DNA of 64,000 bases from Nymphaea colorata (taxonomy: Eukaryota > Streptophyta > Magnoliopsida > Nymphaeales > Nymphaeaceae): assembly GCF_008831285.2 (NCBI RefSeq), contig NC_045141.1, positions 10,464,106 through 10,528,105 on the forward strand, written 5' to 3'. A program made the position numbers and the translations under genes. Below the pieces are notes generated by a model. The model was not told the origin of the DNA and made no database searches. It saw only the letters and a program-made list of their open reading frames with translations. Below, one piece after another: positions 53,701 through 59,700 of this stretch (positions within the stretch are counted from its first letter, which is position 1; each line of letters begins with the position of its first letter).

Positions 53701-56700
53701 CCTACTTTCCTGCGAATCCTCTTCCGGGGGAGTGTTTAGGTGAGAGAGTGGACGAGTATTCTTCGCAGAGAGTGGACGAGTATTCTTCGCATCAGTTGAT
53801 TCAGTTCACAGATTTCTTGGATTACACGGCTAGTTCTCCGAGTGTGAGTGTGGTTGACACAGTCAGTGAGGACAGAAACAGTCAGATGGAAGGGGGCCCT
53901 GTGGAAGAACAGTCCCGTGATCATTTGTTTGGTCAGGTTTACAACAGGAAGAAGAATGATGTGATGGAGGTTGTTGATGTCACCAATCCCGATCTTGTGA
54001 GCTCCCCGGATGATCCAAGTCCAATGAATGAAGATCTTCCCATAGCCCTACGCAAAGGCACCAGGTCATGTACTTCTCACCCTATTCAGAGATTTGTCTC
54101 GTATGCTAAACTCAGTAAAGACTACAAGTGCTTTATTACCTCTTTATCTATGGCTGTTATTCCCAGGTCAGTGGAGGATGCCAGGGAGGATCCCAAATGG
54201 CTACAGGCCATGACAGAGGAGATGGACGCCCTGGCAAAGAACAATACGTGGGAGGTTGTTGATATTCCTAATGGAACTCACTTAGTTGGTTCCAAGTGGG
54301 TGTTTACTGTGAAGTACAAACCTGATGGCACTGTAGAACGCTATAAAGCTCGTCTTGTTGCAAAGGGGTTTAGCCAGAAATATGGGATTGACTATCTTGA
54401 GACGTTCGCTCCCGTTGCTAAACTGAAGACAGTAAGGGTCATCTTAGCTCTGGCAGTACAAAAGAAGTGGAGCATGGACCAACTTGATGTCAAGAACGCC
54501 TTCTTGAATGGTCACCTTGAGGAAGAAGTCTATATGAGCATGCCGCCTGGATATGTGCAGAAAGGAAAGTGTTGTTATCTCAAGAAAGCATTGTATGGCC
54601 TCAAGCAGTCCCCTAGAGCGTGGTTTGAAAGACTAAGGGTTGTGATGAAGACTAATGGATATAAACAGGGAAATGGTGATCACACCCTCTTCATCAAGCA
54701 GAGAAATGGTCTGGTGAGCCTCCTACTAGTATATGTTGATGATATGATTGTCACAGGTGATGACGAAGAAGAAAAAAGGAAGATGAAAGAAACGTTAGCT
54801 GCTGAATTTGATCTCAAAGATTTGGGTAAACTGAGGTATTTTTTGGGAATTGAGATTGCTAGATCTGAGACTGGTCTTGTTATGAGCCAAAGGAAATACA
54901 CTTTGGACCTTCTAAAAGAGACAGGTAAACTGGGATGCAGGCCCTTTCTTACTCCAATGGAGTCTGGCACAAGGATAAGTATCAAAACTGGGACGATCTT
55001 GGACGAGGAAGGAAAAGGGAGGTATCAGCGGCTGGTTGGTAAACTCATTTATCTCACCCTTACTCGCCTGGATATTACGTATGTTGTGGGTGTGTTAAGT
55101 CAGTTTATGCATGCCCCTACTGATTGTCATTGGAAGAGTGCTGAAAGAGTATTGGGATACTTAAAGAATGACCCAGGGAAAGGACTGCTCTATACTCGAC
55201 AAAGTCAACTCAGTATTGAAGGATACTCTGACGCCGACTGGGCAGGTTGCACAGATACTAGAAGGTCTACCACAGGATACTGCATCTTTCTTGGAGGTAA
55301 CCTGGTGGTATGGAGAAGTAAAAGACAAGAAGTTTGTTCCAGGTCCAGTGCTGAGGCTGAATACAGGGCGGTTGCCATGGGGGTTACAGAAATGTTATGG
55401 CTCAAAATTCTGTTAGCAGATATTGGGGTGAAAATGGAAGAGAAGATGAGGATGTATTGTGACAACAAGTCGGCTATTAACTTGGCAAACAATCCAGTCT
55501 TGCACGACAGAACCAAACATGTGGAGATCGATCGCCATTTCATACGGGAACGCATAGATTCTAAGGAGTTGATCCTGCCCTACATGAAGTCTGAAGATCA
55601 AGTTGCTGATGTTTTAACTAAGTCTTTATGTACATCTCAATTTGAGAAAAATGTTAGCAAGCTTGGCATGTTTGACATGTATGCCAAGCTTGAGGGGGAG
55701 TGTTAAAATAGATGTAATGGGGAACCGGGTCCATTTCTGGACCCGGTCCCATGGTGCACGGGTACCGAGGCCGGCTCGGTACCCTAGGCGGCATTCTTCT
55801 CTCCCTCCTATATAATCTTCACTTAAGTGTAATTGTGTGATTAAGTGAATAGAATTTTCTCTCTCCTAGGGTTGCGGTGTGCACCTAGGTCAGAGCTTCC
55901 CGTGGTTTTTTCCTCTTTCTGAGGTTTTTCCACGTATATCGTGTGTTCCTCTCTTCTTCTTTCGTGTGTTGCATGTTTCTACAATATATATATATATATA
56001 ACATAGTCACAAATAACGTTTCGAAGTTTTAAACGGCAAGGTTTTTCTCGGATATAATACAGCGAGCTTGAAAAAAAGGGAAAATATGGTAAAATTTTAA
56101 AAATTTAAAAATTTAAAAAAAAAAATTGTTCCAAAAGGCAACAAAAAATTTTGAGTCCTAAGGCTTCCTAGAAACTGTATTTTTGTAAAATCTGACATTG
56201 AGGTTATAAACTAAAAGAAAAATGGTTTGAAATTAAACTAAGAGAACCACAACAAACGAAACTATCCTTAGAACTTTGAAAAATGGGATAATACCAAAGC
56301 TAATTATCAGTTAATAGCTAAAACTAGCAAATGAACAGGTGTTGATGTATTGGATGGTGCAGAATATTACCATCAAATCAGACAATGGCATTTTAACCTT
56401 CGTAAGCATGATTTCGCAATTGTTAGCTCGTCTCAAATCTATCTGCACACCAAGCACAACACATATCCAATAGAAAATGTTATTTCATAAGCACATCGTC
56501 ATTCTCAAAATAGCTGTGGCGACTTGTTAAGGACATAATGGTTCCTATTAGTTAGACTTTCAAAAAAGTTATACAGTTGATGAAGCAGCAAAAGAAAGTA
56601 TATCAAGTGGGCTATTATCAAACTCCTTAGGAAAGAATAGAGTGTATCCAGCCTGGAAAAGTGCCACAGAATTTGTGATGAATGTGAAATGCCAAACATT

Positions 56701-59700
56701 TGATTAACAACACTACCAACTGTCTTCTCCAAATTTCTTAGTTCTAAAGCAAAAAAAATTGACCATGACTCAAGTGCTTCAATATGATGATCATCAGGTC
56801 CTGGAAAATTCTTATTTGTTAAAAAGAACTATACAAATTTTCATAAGAAGGTAGAAATAGTATTTGCAGGAAAAGCTGAAATTTGTTATTCCCACCTTTA
56901 GAGCAACTGTAGATTAGAAAATGTGGTTGCCTCATTAGATAAGGTTGCTAATACTTTGATAATTTTAACTAGAATAAAGAATTCTCATATTTGATATTTG
57001 GATTCAAGATATGTCTGTGTGACCTTAAAACTTTCAGCATGGTTTCAGAATATCAAAGAAATTGTGTCATAGGATCTTTGCATTGAGCAGGCCAGGATGG
57101 GTTTCTCAAGTCGGAGACAAGCTGTGGTTAGATGATTATCAATTTAGGATTCAGCATAACATTGACATGGGGGAAACACCAAATACGAATCACCTACCAC
57201 TATATCTTGAGCTTATCAAATATTCTGAAAACAATGTGCATACTCTTAAAGCCCTAAACATGACTTCACAAGTTACGAGAATCTGACTACATTAACAAAA
57301 AATGGTCTTCAAAAAGCTAGGGCAAAACAATCACCGCCATCTAACTTAAAACAAGATGCTAAATACCTTATTCCTAAAATTTGCAACTAGAAAAACATAG
57401 ACCAAAATCAAGCATTTATATAAACAAATTTAAAACTAAATTGGTCCATCATTGATCTTAACGATATCTTGAACTAAAGGCTGCAAACTGCTGTATACAT
57501 GATAGAGCTTATAACATCTAAACCAGGAAATCATAATACAGGGAATGTTCTGCTAAAGTTGGATTCCTAAATACAAGTTCATTTTTCAGTTTCACTGAGT
57601 TATTCATGAATGCCCAAAAAAGTCAAAATGCCAAGACTAGAATACAAGTAGAAGGTTCATCATATCCAGTGAACTTTTTTCTTCATCCCAGCCTGTTGGG
57701 CAATCAAGTGAACTTAAAAAGCATAAACAAAATGGAAGGAAAATATAGCATTTAGTAGAGGGATATATGAGTACCAAATGGATCTTATCAGGTTTATGAC
57801 CAACAGAATGTCGGCGTCTTGCTTTTTCTCCCACACTGCCTTGTTCAGAGGCAGGAGCTGCAACTGAGAAAAGACTCTCAAGCTCTGACATGTCAAACTC
57901 TGGGGGCCTACCAATGAAAATTAGGTTGGCAAGAAAAGGCTTTAAGTCAGTTACCAATGCCATAAAAATTTTTGACCTACTTCAATTTAACAATTTCTAT
58001 ATGAACATGGATAACCAAGAAAAATAAATATTATGGACATAAAGGGAAGTGATACTTGATAGCCTCATCTTGCTTCTGAGATTCTGCCCACAAGCTTCCC
58101 TGCATCGCTCTTGTCACTTTAACCCAGTGCAATGGTTTTAATGAAGTTTTCTTTGATGTCTGTGTAGGACGAAGCATAGGGCTGGGGGCCCGTGCGACTC
58201 CACGTCCTTTTGCTCCTGACATTGAACTACTGGGTGCTCCCATCTGTGGTGAAGCTCCTGAACAATTCTTTGTAACTTTAGCATATAATTGGGATTTGAA
58301 AATGTACTTTGATTATGATTATCATTAAACGAGGGAGAGGAAAAATCTGAACCTTGTTGCTTTGAAGAAGCAGATGCAGAACGGGGTGGAGGAGGAGGTG
58401 GCGGTGCTGCTCCTGTTGAACTGGCCTTAGAAGTAAGTGGTGGTGGTGGTGGAGGTGGAGGATTAGCCACCACACTTGTTGCACTGGAGGCTTTAGAAGT
58501 CAATGGAGGTGGTGGTGGTGGAGGGGGTGGATCACTGGTCATTGTCACCACTCTTGTTGCACTGGACGCCTTAGAAGTTAATGGAGGTGGTGGAGGAGGA
58601 GGGGAAGGACTAGTGGCTATTGCCATGACTCTTGTTGTACTGAAAGTCTTGGAAGTTAATGGAGGTGGTGGCGGTGGAGGTGGGGCATTAGCTGCTATCA
58701 CAGACATCTTTGTCACTGGAGGAGGAGATGGAGGGGGTATCTGGGAGACCTTTTCTGTTGGCTTCAGTGGAAAAGGTGGTGGTGGAGGTGGCACAGGTGT
58801 ACAAGTTTTAGTAACAAATGGGGAAGGGGTTGATGGAGAATAAGTTGCATCCAAGACAGCTTGTGTATGTTGACGTTCCAAAGGAGATTGTGAGGAAGGT
58901 GAAGGAGGTATTGAGCCATGATCAGTCACAGATGGCAATAGAGAAACAGAAGATGGTGCCTGAGATATGGACAAGGCAACTGTTACTCCAGAAGAACCAG
59001 AAATAGTTAAGTTAGGGGCCACTGGAGCATAGGGGGGAGGAGGTGGTGGTGGTGGCGGTGGTTGTGATCCAGCCATTGATGTTGGTGTGGATTGCAATGA
59101 TGGTACTATTCCTGATCCAGATGCTTTAGATGAATAGACAGTGACTGGTGGAAAAGATGGGGATAGTGCAGACTGGTGCATGTATGACAAGTCTGCGTCT
59201 GTCCCAGGCTTTTTTTGAGAATAATCCTGGAAAGTATCATATGCAATTTGAACCACATTTTTCCCTCGTTAGTTCTTGCATAGTAGCATGACTAGTTTGA
59301 AGATGAATAGATTTTGTACAGATGAACTCACCCTGTCACCATCTAGACTTGCAGAAAACACTGAAGTCTTCAAAGAAGCAGAAGAAACTTGTGTATTCTT
59401 GTCTGCAGTGACTTGTGTATTCTTGTCTGCAGTGTGTTCCTCTAGAGGACCTGAAATACCAAGCATGAAAAAAGTATCATGAGGTAGGCAAAGGTGAATC
59501 ATCCAGAGAATTACAATGAGAAGCTAGAGCAGACGGGTAATGGTGGTGTACTCTGAGACAAGTCCTTTGACCGAGAGCTAGATGTTGATAAATCACACGA
59601 TTGTTCCATGTCAGACTTGGTTCTGCTCGGAGCAGCTTCATATCTTTTAGGTGTCTCTTCTAATGGATGAAATGTTTTCTCTTGATGTACATCAGGCTTT

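Larger units (their letters stand above)
50713..55983 (+). mobile_element. Full-length Ty1/copia retrotransposon B (5271 bp) in formin intron 9
   Basis: LTRs of 283 bp at 50713-50995 and 55701-55983 differ at one position by eye (ATGGGGCAC against ATGGTGCAC). Target duplication ATATA (50708-50712 and 55984-55988). PBS TGGTATCAGAGCC at 50996-51008; polypurine tract GAGGGGGAG just before 55701. Gag-pol is one frame, 51381-55706, interrupted only by TAA 51492-51494. Antisense to the formin gene. Copia C at 28-32 kb is an old relative. Confidence 0.97.

Noticed and set aside
58613-58843. Glycine-rich open frame on the plus strand
   Set aside because: It is the complement of the polyproline coding repeat of formin FH1; no independent support.
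58138-59256. 372-codon open frame on the minus strand starting at MVQIAYDTF
   Set aside because: Most of it is formin exon 6, but the first residues lie before the splice acceptor (59227) and the last part, after 58353, reads through intron 6 and exon 7 in the wrong frame. It was replaced by the spliced model.
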